The notes below the pieces were generated by a model. It did no database searches and was not told where the DNA came from. It saw nothing but the letters and a program-made list of their open reading frames with translations. Shown here in pieces: positions 46,199 to 55,900 of a stretch of 64,000 bases of DNA (its first letter is position 1; every line of letters begins with the position of its first letter). The stretch lies in the NCBI RefSeq assembly GCF_014192515.1, contig NZ_JACHYB010000002.1, positions 1 to 64,000 of the forward strand. The letters run 5' to 3'. A program made the translations under genes and the position numbers. The stretch is from Microbacter margulisiae (GTDB lineage Bacteria > Bacteroidota > Bacteroidia > Bacteroidales > Paludibacteraceae).

Positions 46199-46962
46199 TC
46201 TTTTACCTCCTGATTATCCCTGCTATCGTCTGGATTGTCATTATTGTGTTCCTCTTCTTCCTCTCTCATCTCATCCTGTTCCAGGTTATATTTCATCGCC
46301 AAACGGGTCAGCTCGTCATCATCGTCATCCGGCAGGGAATTTTTCTTATCGCCAACCTGAGCAACTATGCTTTTACGAAATACAAAAGCCGTAATCGAAC
46401 CAGCAAGTGCACCCGAAAGATGTCCCTCCCACGATATCATTTCGTGGGGCATCAAAGGAAACATATTCCACACCATGCTACCATACCAGAAAACCACCAC
46501 CAGCGAGAGTGCAGTTAATGAAATCGAAGGGGTGATCGCTCCTCCCCAGAACAAAAAGAAGGCCAGTCCGTAAATGATGCTACTGGCGCCAATATGATAA
46601 CTTTCACGCCCGATACACCACAGAAAAATGCCCGTAAGCACCCAAATCAACAACAGGATGCGGTTAGCCTGTGTATGATAGAAATAGTAAAGCGCCGTAG
46701 AGAGGATAAAAAATGTAGGCAAATTATCTCCCAGATGCCCCCATCCTGCATGCACAAACGGATGCAGTAAAATACCCGGCACTCCCTGAAGTGTGCGCGG
46801 ATAAACGCCAAACCGGTCGAGATCCCATCCCATACCAAGTCCCAGTACAAAAACCAGAAAAATGACCAGCGAAAGCAACGACGGCACCACCAGCGCATGA
46901 AGAAACCGGCGGCGATCTTCCGACATTGCAGAAGAAAACAACATGCTTGATTTTTTCCACAA
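46195..46962 (-). CDS. Rhomboid-family intramembrane serine protease
   Basis: A 255-residue membrane protein with about six helices. HPFVHAGWGHLGDNLPTFFIL corresponds to the conserved HxxxHxxxN region, YHIGASSIIYGLAFF carries the catalytic Ser in GxSx context, and ISWEGHLSGALAGSI carries the catalytic His. The C-terminus is a very acidic tail (DDDDDELTRLA and EEEEEHNNDN). It is coupled to comEC by a four-base ATGA overlap. Substrates unknown. Confidence 0.88.
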   Translation of the reverse strand: MWKKSSMLFSSAMSEDRRRFLHALVVPSLLSLVIFLVFVLGLGMGWDLDRFGVYPRTLQGVPGILLHPFVHAGWGHLGDNLPTFFILSTALYYFYHTQANRILLLIWVLTGIFLWCIGRESYHIGASSIIYGLAFFLFWGGAITPSISLTALSLVVVFWYGSMVWNMFPLMPHEMISWEGHLSGALAGSITAFVFRKSIVAQVGDKKNSLPDDDDDELTRLAMKYNLEQDEMREEEEEHNNDNPDDSRDNQEVKE

Positions 46963-47043
46963 ATATAAATACTTTTAAACAAAACAAACTTTCTTCGCCT
47001 CATTTAAAAGTGCAGTGTGCATAAAATATAAGGAAAAAAAACG

Positions 47044-47051
47044 TACCTTTG
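47044..47051 (+). promoter_or_regulatory. -7 box of recA
   Basis: TACCTTTG matches TAnnTTTG and lies 110 bases before the recA start. No ideal -33 TTG is seen, and I recognise no LexA-type palindrome in the gap 46963-47161. Confidence 0.5.
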
Positions 47052-47161
47052 ACCAACTTACGGATAACTGCAGGCTACAGGCCAACATTTTGTCTATCCG
47101 CGTAGGAAAGCCTTCCGGGCTATACAACAAAAACATTAAACGCATTAAAACAAGAACAATT

Positions 47162-48184
47162 ATGTCAGAAGAAGCAAAACAACCTTCCGTCGAGAAACTG
47201 AAAGCCCTGCAACTGGCCATGGAAAAAATAGATAAAGATCACGGGAAAGGCACCATCATGAAAATGGGCGATAACCGTGTTGAAGAAGTGCCTGTCATTT
47301 CCACCGGCTCTGTCGGGTTGAACGCTGCATTGGGTGTCGGCGGCTATCCACGCGGAAGAGTTATCGAAATTTTCGGACCTGAATCATCCGGTAAAACCAC
47401 ACTGGCTATTCATGCCATTGCCGAAGCTCAAAAAACAGGTGGGATTGCCGCTATCATCGATGCGGAGCATGCTTTCGACCGGTTTTATGCCGAAAAACTG
47501 GGTGTTGATATTGCCAACCTGCTGATATCACAACCTGACAATGGCGAACAGGCCCTCGAAGTAGCCGATCAACTGATCCGCTCCTCTGCAGTCGATCTCG
47601 TAGTGATTGACTCCGTAGCTGCCCTGACACCCAAAGCTGAGCTGGAAGGCGATATGGGTGACTCAAAAATGGGACTTCAGGCACGACTGATGTCTCAGGC
47701 GCTTCGGAAACTGACAGCCAACATCAGCAAAACAAATACCTGCTGCATTTTCATCAACCAGTTGCGCGATAAGATCGGTGTGATGTTCGGAAATCCAGAA
47801 ACCACCACCGGGGGTAATGCGCTTAAATTTTACGCATCCATCCGACTCGACATTCGACGCATCGGTCAGATCAAGGAAGGTGAAGAAGTGATCGGAAACC
47901 AAACTCGCGTCAAGGTGGTAAAAAATAAAGTGGCTCCTCCTTTCCGCAAAGCTGAATTCGATATTATGTTCGGCGAAGGGATCTCACTTACCGGAGAATT
48001 GATCGACCTGGGTGTTGAAAACAATATTATCAAGAAAAGCGGATCATGGTACAGCTACGGCGATACCCGCCTTGCACAGGGACGCGACGGAGCAAAGAAC
48101 GTGTTACGTGACAACCCCGAACTGGCAGCCGAATTGCAGACAAAACTCGCAGAGGCGCTTAAAAGTCCGAAAAGCAACAAGTAA
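47162..48184 (+). CDS. recA: Recombinase A
   Basis: ATP-dependent strand-exchange protein of homologous recombination and SOS. The start ATG 47162 ([16 protein letters not shown]) gives 340 residues, normal for the family; an in-frame ATG at 47015 would add a basic, non-homologous stretch. It shows [10 protein letters not shown] (Walker A, residues 71-80), [20 protein letters not shown] (loop L1 region), [11 protein letters not shown] and [26 protein letters not shown]. The next gene follows after 33 bases. Confidence 0.98.
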   Translation: MSEEAKQPSVEKLKALQLAMEKIDKDHGKGTIMKMGDNRVEEVPVISTGSVGLNAALGVGGYPRGRVIEIFGPESSGKTTLAIHAIAEAQKTGGIAAIIDAEHAFDRFYAEKLGVDIANLLISQPDNGEQALEVADQLIRSSAVDLVVIDSVAALTPKAELEGDMGDSKMGLQARLMSQALRKLTANISKTNTCCIFINQLRDKIGVMFGNPETTTGGNALKFYASIRLDIRRIGQIKEGEEVIGNQTRVKVVKNKVAPPFRKAEFDIMFGEGISLTGELIDLGVENNIIKKSGSWYSYGDTRLAQGRDGAKNVLRDNPELAAELQTKLAEALKSPKSNK

Positions 48185-48217
48185 CAATTCCTGTAAAAAC
48201 AAACTAACCGATTAACT

Positions 48218-49420
48218 ATGGGAAAAGTGATTATTATTGGCGCAGGCGGTGTTGGAACTGTCGTTGCCCACAAAATAGCACAAAACAAAACCGTGTTCAC
48301 TGATATTTTGTTAGCAAGCAGAACAAAATCGAAATGCGATGCCATTGCCAATGACGTCAAGAAACGCACCGGCGTGGAGATCAAAACCGCACAGGTTGAT
48401 GCCGACAATGTAAACGAGCTCATTGCACTGTTCCGCTCTTTTAACCCGGAACTGGTGGTCAACGTAGCCCTGCCCTATCAGGATCTGACCATTATGGATG
48501 CCTGCCTGGCTGCTGGCGTTAACTATATGGATACAGCCAATTACGAGCCGAAAGAGGAAGCTAAGTTCGAGTATAGCTGGCAATGGGCTTACCAGGAACG
48601 CTTCAAAGCTGCCGGCCTCACTGCCATTCTGGGTTGTGGATTCGATCCGGGTGTCACCAGCATATTCACCGCTTATGCCGCCAAACACCATTTTGACGAA
48701 ATACATTATCTCGACATTGTCGATTGTAATGCCGGCGACCACGGCAAAGCATTTGCCACCAACTTCAACCCCGAAATCAATATCCGCGAAGTAACCCAAA
48801 AGGGAAAATACTGGGAAAACGGGCAATGGGTATGGACAGAACCGCACGAGATACATCAACCACTCAACTATCCCGAAATCGGGGCGAAGGAATCCTACCT
48901 CATCTACCACGAAGAGCTCGAATCGCTGGTGAAAAACTTCCCCACGCTGAAACGCGCCCGCTTCTGGATGACATTCGGACAGGAATACCTGACTCACCTG
49001 CGGGTCATTCAAAACATCGGCATGGCGCGCATCGACGAAGTGGAATACAACGGACAAAAAATTGTGCCTATTCAATTTCTGAAAGCCGTTTTACCAAATC
49101 CGGGCGATTTAGGTGAAAACTACACAGGCTGGACTTCCATCGGTTGCCGCATCTCCGGCACGAAAGACGGGAAACCCAAGACATATTACATCTATAACAA
49201 TTGCAGCCACGAAGCCGCCTACCAGGAGACCGGTACACAAGCTGTAAGCTACACCACAGGAGTACCGGCAGCCATCGGCGCCATGATGTTTATGACAGGC
49301 GAATGGCGTAAACCCGGCGTGTACAATGTGGAAGAGTTTAATCCCGATCCGTTCCTTGCCCAGCTAAGCCAGCAGGGATTACCCTGGAATGAGGTTGTAG
49401 ATGGTGATTTAGAAGTATAA
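48218..49420 (+). CDS. Carboxynorspermidine synthase (saccharopine dehydrogenase family)
   Basis: NADPH-dependent enzyme that joins aspartate semialdehyde and a diamine to form carboxy(nor)spermidine. The 400-residue protein starts with the Rossmann motif VIIIGAGGVGTVVAHKIA and carries the family segments DTANYEPKEEAKFEY and ILGCGFDPGVTSIFTAYAAKH. Its partner, carboxynorspermidine decarboxylase, is encoded at 61909, so the two make an AdoMet-independent spermidine pathway typical of gut Bacteroidota. It is not lysine-pathway saccharopine dehydrogenase, to which older annotations assign it. It lies 33 bases after recA. Confidence 0.88.
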   Translation: MGKVIIIGAGGVGTVVAHKIAQNKTVFTDILLASRTKSKCDAIANDVKKRTGVEIKTAQVDADNVNELIALFRSFNPELVVNVALPYQDLTIMDACLAAGVNYMDTANYEPKEEAKFEYSWQWAYQERFKAAGLTAILGCGFDPGVTSIFTAYAAKHHFDEIHYLDIVDCNAGDHGKAFATNFNPEINIREVTQKGKYWENGQWVWTEPHEIHQPLNYPEIGAKESYLIYHEELESLVKNFPTLKRARFWMTFGQEYLTHLRVIQNIGMARIDEVEYNGQKIVPIQFLKAVLPNPGDLGENYTGWTSIGCRISGTKDGKPKTYYIYNNCSHEAAYQETGTQAVSYTTGVPAAIGAMMFMTGEWRKPGVYNVEEFNPDPFLAQLSQQGLPWNEVVDGDLEV

Positions 49421-49440
49421 CGTCAATGCTCTATGCATAA

Positions 49441-49471
49441 AAAGGCCGCTTTGTTATAAGCGGCTTTTTTT
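49441..49471 (+). terminator. Intrinsic terminator after the recA operon
   Basis: GCCGCTT / AAGCGGC (49445-49451 with 49458-49464), extended by weak pairs, is followed by seven T. It marks the right end of the core recA cluster and the left border of the accessory region. Confidence 0.88.
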
Positions 49472-49644
49472 GTAGCTGCCTTCAAAGAACATTTTATAAC
49501 TGAGTTGCCAGAAATAAACATCGGGAAATCATATCACGATAAAATTTAATCTTTGCGGCGTGTTATTCTGTTTTAATTGCAGTAAAAGGAAGAACGAACT
49601 TATTTCAGATTTAACTGCCGAACATACCCCAGCAACAATCCTCC

Positions 49645-50292
49645 TCACTCTTCATTCGTCACATAGGTATCATTATAAATATCCATTAGATTTCGACCAT
49701 TATATGTCCAATAAGGCGTAGGTTGAATATCATGCTTCAAATGCAATAGTTCACGAGTAGCAGCAGTAAGTGAAGTTTCCACACCGTTTACCATTATTTT
49801 TCTATCTCCGGATACAATCGCATCCTGTTCTATATCATCTTTCACAAACAATAATTTCGAACCTACCGGTATACCCATCTCCAGATAATTCAATGGAGGT
49901 CTGCGTACAATCTTCATTTTTTCGCCTGCTGCTTTGTCTATATCCGTCAGGTCGTTATTTATTTCTTCCTGTATCTCAGTTGTAATATCCTTGCTTTTAT
50001 CCAGTAACTGAAGGATAGCTATGGCCTGTTCGGGATTTATTTTAAAGAACTCTCGCTGTGCATGAATACGGTACGGGTGAAATGCCAAATGCAATGCCTT
50101 CTCTACCTTTTCTGAGTTTTCTACCTTACAAGCATACTCGCACTCGAAAGGCACCGGAACGCTGGTATTAAACAGCTCCTTCAGGCGGGCATCCACACTC
50201 TCCCTGTTGGTCATTCCTATCTTTACCAAACCCGGCATGGCTGGGTTGGTGAGTACATATACTATTCCGTAATTAATTGTTTTTTGGGACAT
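49645..50292 (-). CDS. GIY-YIG nuclease-domain protein with extra C-terminal domain
   Basis: A 215-residue protein. The N-terminal domain reads YGIVYVLTNPAMPGLVKIGMTNRESVDARLKELF, with the GIY..VYVLTNP, KIGMT and R of the T5orf172-like GIY-YIG group, and AFHPYRIHAQREFFKI supplying the later Arg/Glu. After a helical linker, residues about 135-210 form a compact domain (IPVGSKLLFVKDDIEQDAIV, LTAATRELLHLKH, YWTYNGRNLMDIY) resembling RAMA or DUF4357-type domains of restriction-linked proteins; that resemblance is tentative. It is the first gene of the defence island from the left. Confidence 0.78.
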   Translation of the reverse strand: MSQKTINYGIVYVLTNPAMPGLVKIGMTNRESVDARLKELFNTSVPVPFECEYACKVENSEKVEKALHLAFHPYRIHAQREFFKINPEQAIAILQLLDKSKDITTEIQEEINNDLTDIDKAAGEKMKIVRRPPLNYLEMGIPVGSKLLFVKDDIEQDAIVSGDRKIMVNGVETSLTAATRELLHLKHDIQPTPYWTYNGRNLMDIYNDTYVTNEE

Positions 50293-50301
50293 ATCTTTTT
50301 T

Positions 50302-50616
50302 CTATTTATTTATCACTGGCAACAAGACACTTAGTTTATAAAACCGATTAAATGCCTTTATCTTTATAGTATCTTTAATCAAATCAACCCCATCAAACCC
50401 CTTCATCTCTTTATCTTCTTCTTCATCTTCTGAGTCAACCAATCTTTCATTTTTTTCCGGATAAATAATTAGACAATGCGGAACGAAATCATTGTTCTAA
50501 TCCGCTCCTTTTAGACGTTGAAAAATCTTCTGATCACGTACATACACACTTATCTGCCTGATATCATTTATGATGCCTGTAAATGTTTGTGATTTTTTTT
50601 CGACAAACATATTCAT
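50302..50616 (-). pseudogene. C-terminal fragment of an McrC-like protein with in-frame stop
   Basis: On the minus strand a frame from ATG 50616 reads TGIINDIRQISVYVRDQKIF, meets a TAG at 50489-50487 (after RLKGAD), and continues in the same frame as FVPHCLIIYPEKNERL and KIKAFNRFYKLSVLLPVI to TAG at 50302. DIRQIS-x-Y-x-RD followed by CLIIYP and a terminal FYK-hydrophobic segment is the pattern I know from the C-terminus of McrC, the nuclease-linked subunit of McrBC restriction. About 105 codons remain of a protein normally several hundred residues long, and no McrB is nearby. The family assignment is from memory of the motif and is moderate. Confidence 0.5.
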
Positions 50617-50651
50617 TGCACTATGTATTTATTTGTTAAGTTTAAGCGAGG

Positions 50652-51452
50652 CTACTTCTTAACTCTGTTCCTAAATTCAGCCTCTACTCTCTTATTTTCT
50701 TCTATAAAATCAGTCAACTCAGGTTCAATCAATGGTAGTAAATGCTCAGCCAATTCAAACATATTTGTAGAAAAAAGCTCAGGTATACCATTAGCATCTT
50801 CTTTATAGTTTTTCTTGGCATGCTCAATATTTTGGTAAACATTCAGAATGGCTCTTGTGGTTTTTACACCACCCCGAATTGCCGATGGTAACCAACCTTT
50901 AAACTTACTGCTAATTTTGAGAGAATCTGATGGTATTGTGAAATTTGGCAATGAGTCACAATATGCATAATATAGCCATACTTCGAAACAAGAGTTACTA
51001 ATGATCAGACTAAAACCCTCTTTCAAACATTTTGGTTTTATACGAAGCAATTCAGTAATAAAATGATCAACATCCGAAATCAGGTAAATTTTATCAGGTT
51101 CTTCGTCTCTATTTTTACTGCTGTTATAACGGGCTTTTTTATATTCGGCAATTTCAAACATACCGTCGGGCGATAGTTTTTGCGGGTCAACAATAAACTC
51201 CAGTTTAATCCGTTTAAATTTGTCATGACTGGAAATGATTTTAAAGTAATCTTTTTCCCTGTCCTCACCTCCCGAAATAAGTACAAAAAAAGCTTTGGGC
51301 ATCTCCTCCAAATCAGGCTTCTGATAGGCTGATGGTTGAGCTTCTACTACAGATGTAACCTGAGCTTCTGTTTCAACAGTTTTTCTTTTCTGTTGAGGCA
51401 GAAGCTCTTTTTCAAGATTTCCTTTGCTATATGTACGTAATGTACCAGTCAT
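50652..51452 (-). CDS. rloB: RloB-family protein
   Basis: A 266-residue protein. After a low-complexity N-terminus (residues 1-50) the RloB domain shows FFVLISGGEDREKDYFKII (Glu63), IYLISDVDHF (Asp127, Asp129) and LIISNSCFEVWLYYAY, the acidic positions of a Toprim-like fold. RloB proteins accompany RloA ATPases in type I restriction loci and are related to AbiLii of the AbiL phage-exclusion system; they may be the nuclease effector. The ATG overlaps the rloA stop by one base. Confidence 0.85.
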   Translation of the reverse strand: MTGTLRTYSKGNLEKELLPQQKRKTVETEAQVTSVVEAQPSAYQKPDLEEMPKAFFVLISGGEDREKDYFKIISSHDKFKRIKLEFIVDPQKLSPDGMFEIAEYKKARYNSSKNRDEEPDKIYLISDVDHFITELLRIKPKCLKEGFSLIISNSCFEVWLYYAYCDSLPNFTIPSDSLKISSKFKGWLPSAIRGGVKTTRAILNVYQNIEHAKKNYKEDANGIPELFSTNMFELAEHLLPLIEPELTDFIEENKRVEAEFRNRVKK

Positions 51453-52753
51453 TAAGATTGAAATTCACCTATTTGAGGTACTGCGCCATATCGCCCATCT
51501 AAGTACCCGTTCTCGAGATTAATGGTATTATGTATCTTGAAATTATTAATGGAATACATTTTCGAATTTCCATTTTCTTTTTCTGTTAGCCATATTTCAT
51601 CAGGGCGAAGCAATTCCTGTTGATTGATTAACCGGGTGGTATGCGTTGTATAAATTAATTGACCTTTTGAAGCATGGGCACCGTAAAACTGAAGCAACGA
51701 AAACATCAAATTAGGATGAATACTGTTATCTATTTCGTCAACAAAAATGACCTTCTGCTGGTTTATAGCTTCATAGATAGCCGGTATTAAAACGAGTAAT
51801 CGGACAGTTCCATCTGATTGTGCACTAATTTTCATCTCTTTTTTGAAACCGGACTGACCCAATTGCTCAAATATAAGCTCTTGCACCGTTTTTACTCCAT
51901 TTTTGAGTAAAACCGAAAAGACATTACGGTTATTTTCTATTTTGGTTATACCTGTATTGGGTTTCAAAGGATCAGTTTCCATCATTTGATGCAATTCATT
52001 TGCATTGCTGTGATGTGTCATCCATTGATCAAATGGCGTTTCGGCAATTTTTACAGCGTCAATGCCCACTCCAATATTCTCAAAAATCTCATTTGTCAAG
52101 CGAAGTAAAGCCGTTTGGTTCGACATCAATTCAATCATAGTAGGAATTGTGCTATTAATAGTCACAATTTCAAGCTTCCCTGCAAACCAATCAAAGGCTA
52201 ACTTTACATCTTCATGGGTAAGTACCGGAAATTTTTGATTTAATGGGAATAACGATGCAAGTGGATTCATCGACAGCAACTGCTTTGCCGAACTCTCATT
52301 ACCTACGTATGCGGATGTTATTGCAGCGCCGTTGCGTTTAAATAGAATCTTATCGGGAGTTTTTCCTAATCCGGAATGACTTAAAGTCTCCCGAATAGCT
52401 TGTTTCTCAATTTCCAGTTCATAAACAAAGTATTTTTTCTTGATAAAGAATTCAATTTCAAAGTAAATTACTGTTTCTTTGGCTGAAGTCAGTTGAAAGA
52501 TATAATCCTCCAGATCTACATTTTTCAGAAAATCTTCGTTTGTAACAAATGATTTTATGAAGCTAATAGCTTTTATAAAGTTTGACTTCCCCGAACCATT
52601 TGCCCCATATATGGCAGCTTGTTTCAGCAAAGGAACTGTCATTTCATCATAAATATGATTTGGAAATGAAGTCCGCTTCGGATTGGGAAACATGTCAAAA
52701 GTCGTTTCTTCAAAAAATGAGAGGAAATTCTTTATTTTTAATCGCAATAACAT
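51452..52753 (-). CDS. rloA: RloA-type AAA/ABC-like ATPase
   Basis: A 433-residue SMC/OLD-like ATPase of the AAA15/AAA21 group. It opens LLRLKIKNFLSFFEETTFDM, has Walker A at residues 50-57 (YGANGSGKSNF), an ABC-type signature region SDGTVRLLVL (313-322), Walker B VIFVDEIDNSIHP (335-347) and the switch His371 in YTTHTT. With RloB it forms a two-gene unit like RloAB or AbiL, predicted to sense phage and trigger abortive infection. It is the first gene of that unit and has its own promoter with a palindromic site. Confidence 0.88.
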   Translation of the reverse strand: MLLRLKIKNFLSFFEETTFDMFPNPKRTSFPNHIYDEMTVPLLKQAAIYGANGSGKSNFIKAISFIKSFVTNEDFLKNVDLEDYIFQLTSAKETVIYFEIEFFIKKKYFVYELEIEKQAIRETLSHSGLGKTPDKILFKRNGAAITSAYVGNESSAKQLLSMNPLASLFPLNQKFPVLTHEDVKLAFDWFAGKLEIVTINSTIPTMIELMSNQTALLRLTNEIFENIGVGIDAVKIAETPFDQWMTHHSNANELHQMMETDPLKPNTGITKIENNRNVFSVLLKNGVKTVQELIFEQLGQSGFKKEMKISAQSDGTVRLLVLIPAIYEAINQQKVIFVDEIDNSIHPNLMFSLLQFYGAHASKGQLIYTTHTTRLINQQELLRPDEIWLTEKENGNSKMYSINNFKIHNTINLENGYLDGRYGAVPQIGEFQS

Positions 52754-52779
52754 GACAGTGTTGTTTTAAGATTGAACGA

Positions 52780-52825
52780 CAAAGATAGAATATCTTTTTG
52801 TTATCCGTGAGTAATTCACGGATAA
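52780..52825 (-). promoter_or_regulatory. rloA promoter with perfect 10-bp palindrome at the -33 position
   Basis: TATCTTTG on the minus strand (52787-52780) is an exact -7 box 26 bases before rloA. The expected -33 position is occupied by a perfect inverted repeat, TTATCCGTGA-gtaat-TCACGGATAA (52801-52825). There is no T run on either side, so it is not an intrinsic terminator of hsdR; it reads as an operator. The rest of the gap to hsdR (52826-52953) shows nothing. Confidence 0.55.
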
Positions 52826-52953
52826 AACGTAACATTTTTTCATTATAATTGAAAATAGGACATAATAAGTCTATTTTTGCTGGTCAAATGTGCTAATCTC
52901 ACGTCAGTTGATGTTTTTTTTGAGTTGGCTTACCAAAAATTCATATCTATTTT

Positions 52954-55900
52954 TTACTCATTACTATTCTTCTCCCAATCCTTCGCCAACACTTCCGCCT
53001 GCCGGATCACCAAATCAATAGCCTCTTGTGAGCGGATAGGAGGGTATCCGTACTTTCTAAGCATTCTACGGATGATATTTCGGATTTTGGCGCGTACGCT
53101 ATCGCGTACTTCCCAATCTACCGTGATGCTGCCTTTTAGCTTCTCCGTAAGTTCCTGAGCCAGAAATTTAATATCTTCGTTTTTCAGGGCTTCGTCGCCG
53201 GTGTTGTTTTCAAGCAACGCATCGTAAAAACGGATTTCGTCAGGGTTAAGGCCTAAATCTTCGTCCCGTTTAATAGCTTCGTGGAAATCTTTGGCCATCT
53301 GAATCAGCTCTTCAATCACCTGAGCCGTTTCGATAGCGCGGTTATGGTATTTGCGGAGTGTTTCCAACAGGCGGTCGCCAAATTTCTTTTCCTGCACCAG
53401 ATTACCGCGCGAATGCGATTTGATTTCGTCTTTCAGCAGTTTCTCCAGCAATTCCACGGCCAGGTTTTTCGATTTCATATTGCGCACATCTTCCATAAAT
53501 TCAGGCGACAATAAACCGATATTCGGTTTTTGTAAGCCTGCTAGTTCGAAGATATCGGCCACACCGTCGGCCACGATGGCATTGTCGATGATTTGTTTCA
53601 GGGCACTGTTTTTTTCTTCGGCCAGACGCTTGCTATCGACGCTCGTAAACTTCAGTATTGTAGCTTTGATGGCATTAAAGAAGGCAATTTCCAAGCGCAG
53701 TTCTTTCACTTCGTCCATCGTGGCACATAGAGAGAACGATTTGTTTACCGCCAGCATCAAATCCAGAAAGCGTTTTTTGCCGTTTTCCGGCTCCTGCAAT
53801 ACATGATTGGTAGCAGGCACAAGCAATTGCAGTGCTTTGGTTTTGTATTTAGAATAATCAAAGCCATGAAACATTCCCCGAACAGCATCCATGTTTTTCA
53901 GCAATACCACATAAGCTTCCTGTGTACGGTTGGTCGGAGATCCTTTCCCTTCGGAATCCGCATAGGTTTTGAGAGCCGCTTTCAGTTCATTGGCAATGCC
54001 AATGTAATCGACCACCAGACCACCGGGTTTATTTTTAAATACCCTGTTTACACGGGCTATGGCCTGCATCAGGTTATGTCCCTGCATAGGTTTATCGATA
54101 TACATCGTATGACATACAGGTGCATCAAAACCTGTGAGCCACATATCCCGTACGATGACCAGTTTCAATGCATCATCCGGGTCTTTAAATCGGGTTTCCA
54201 ATCGCTTCTTTTGCGTTTTGGTGTAAATATGCGGACGCAACAATTCCTTATCGGCTGCCGAGCCAGTCATCACTATTTTAATGGCTCCTTTTTCCACATC
54301 CTTATCGTGCCAGTCTGGGCGGAGGGCCACAATTTCATTGTACAGATGTGCACAAATGTCGCGACTCATACATACAATCATAGCCTTTCCTTCAATGGAA
54401 GCTGTACGTTGTTCGTAGTGATTCACCAAATCAACAGCCACCTGCTTCAACCGTGGTGCAGAACCTACCAGCTTTTCCAGGGCTGTCCATTTGCTTTTGG
54501 TATTTTCGCGCAGGGTTAGGTCTTCTTCATCTTCCATCACTTCTTCTACTTCCTGACTCAAAGCTTCAATCTCGTCTCTATCCACATCCAGTTTGGCCAG
54601 GCGGCTTTCGTAGAAAATGGGTACGGTAGCTCCATCATCCACCGCATCCTGAATATCGTAGATACTGACATAATCGCCAAATACCTCCCGCGTATCTTTA
54701 TCGCCATTGGCGATAGGTGTACCCGTAAATCCTATAAAAGTAGCATTGTGAAGGGCATCGCGCATATGTTGCGAAAAACCGTATTTATAAGCTCCTGTTT
54801 TGGTATCGAGTACTGCCCGGTGGCCGTACTGACTACGATGCGCTTCATCGCTGATTACAACGATATTGTGCCGTTGCGATAATTGTGGGTGTTTGGTTTC
54901 GCCGGCATAGAGCGAAAACTTCTGGATGGTGGTAAACACGATACCTCCCGATTGCCGCGATTCCAGTATATCCCGTAACTCTTCGCGACTATTGGCTTGT
55001 ATCGGGGTTTGCTTCAACAGGTCGGCAGACTGCGAAAAGGTACCAAACAATTGGCCGTCCAAATCGGCACGGTCAGTAACGACCACAATAGTTGGGTTTT
55101 GCATTTCGGGTTGTTGCAGCAACTTGGCGGCATAACACACCATCGAGATACTTTTACCCGAACCCTGTGTATGCCAGATAACTCCTGCTTTTTTACTTCC
55201 TACTACTACCTGTTTTCCATAAGATGCTTTAGGGTGTGCAACCACAGAACTTTCCGGCACATTAGCCGCAATCACAGTAGCTTTTACAGCTTCACGTACC
55301 GCGTGAAACTGATGGTAAGCGGCTATCTTTTTGATCAGTTTTTCCCCATCCTGTTCGTACAATACAAAGTAACGGATATAATCCAGAAACAGTTCGGGTT
55401 GAAAGAACCCTTTGACTACTTTTTCCAGTTCGAATTCCACCAAGGGGCGGTCGTTCTCGTTGCTGATGGTGCGCCACGGCATAAAACGCTCTTTATTGGC
55501 AGTAAGCGAACCCACGCGGGCGGTAATGCCATCGGACACCACCAAGGCTTCGTTACACAGAAACAAATCCTCTATATCCTGTTTGTAGGTTTGGAGCTGA
55601 TTGTAGGCGTCCCACACATCGGTTTCCTTGTCGGCAGGATTTTTCAACTCTATAATAGCCAACGGTAAGCCATTCACAAATAACAGTATATCCGGACGGC
55701 GGGTTTGCTTTGCCCCCACTATGCTGAACTGATTCACCACTAGAAAACGATTGTTAGCTGCATGTCTGAAATCAATGGGTATGACCAGTTCCGGCTCTTT
55801 TTGCCCGTTCCGATCAACTTCCACCCGAATGCCATCGATCAATATCTGATGAACAGCTTTGTTCCGAAACTCAGTATTGGCTCCCTGTGCATTTTTAAGC

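Noticed and set aside
48311..49075. 254-codon minus-strand frame
   Set aside because: Antisense to the carboxynorspermidine synthase gene, with no domain of its own.
52801..52825. Terminator of hsdR
   Set aside because: The stem is perfect but is not followed by a T run on either strand, and it lies at the -33 position of the rloA promoter, so an operator is the better reading.
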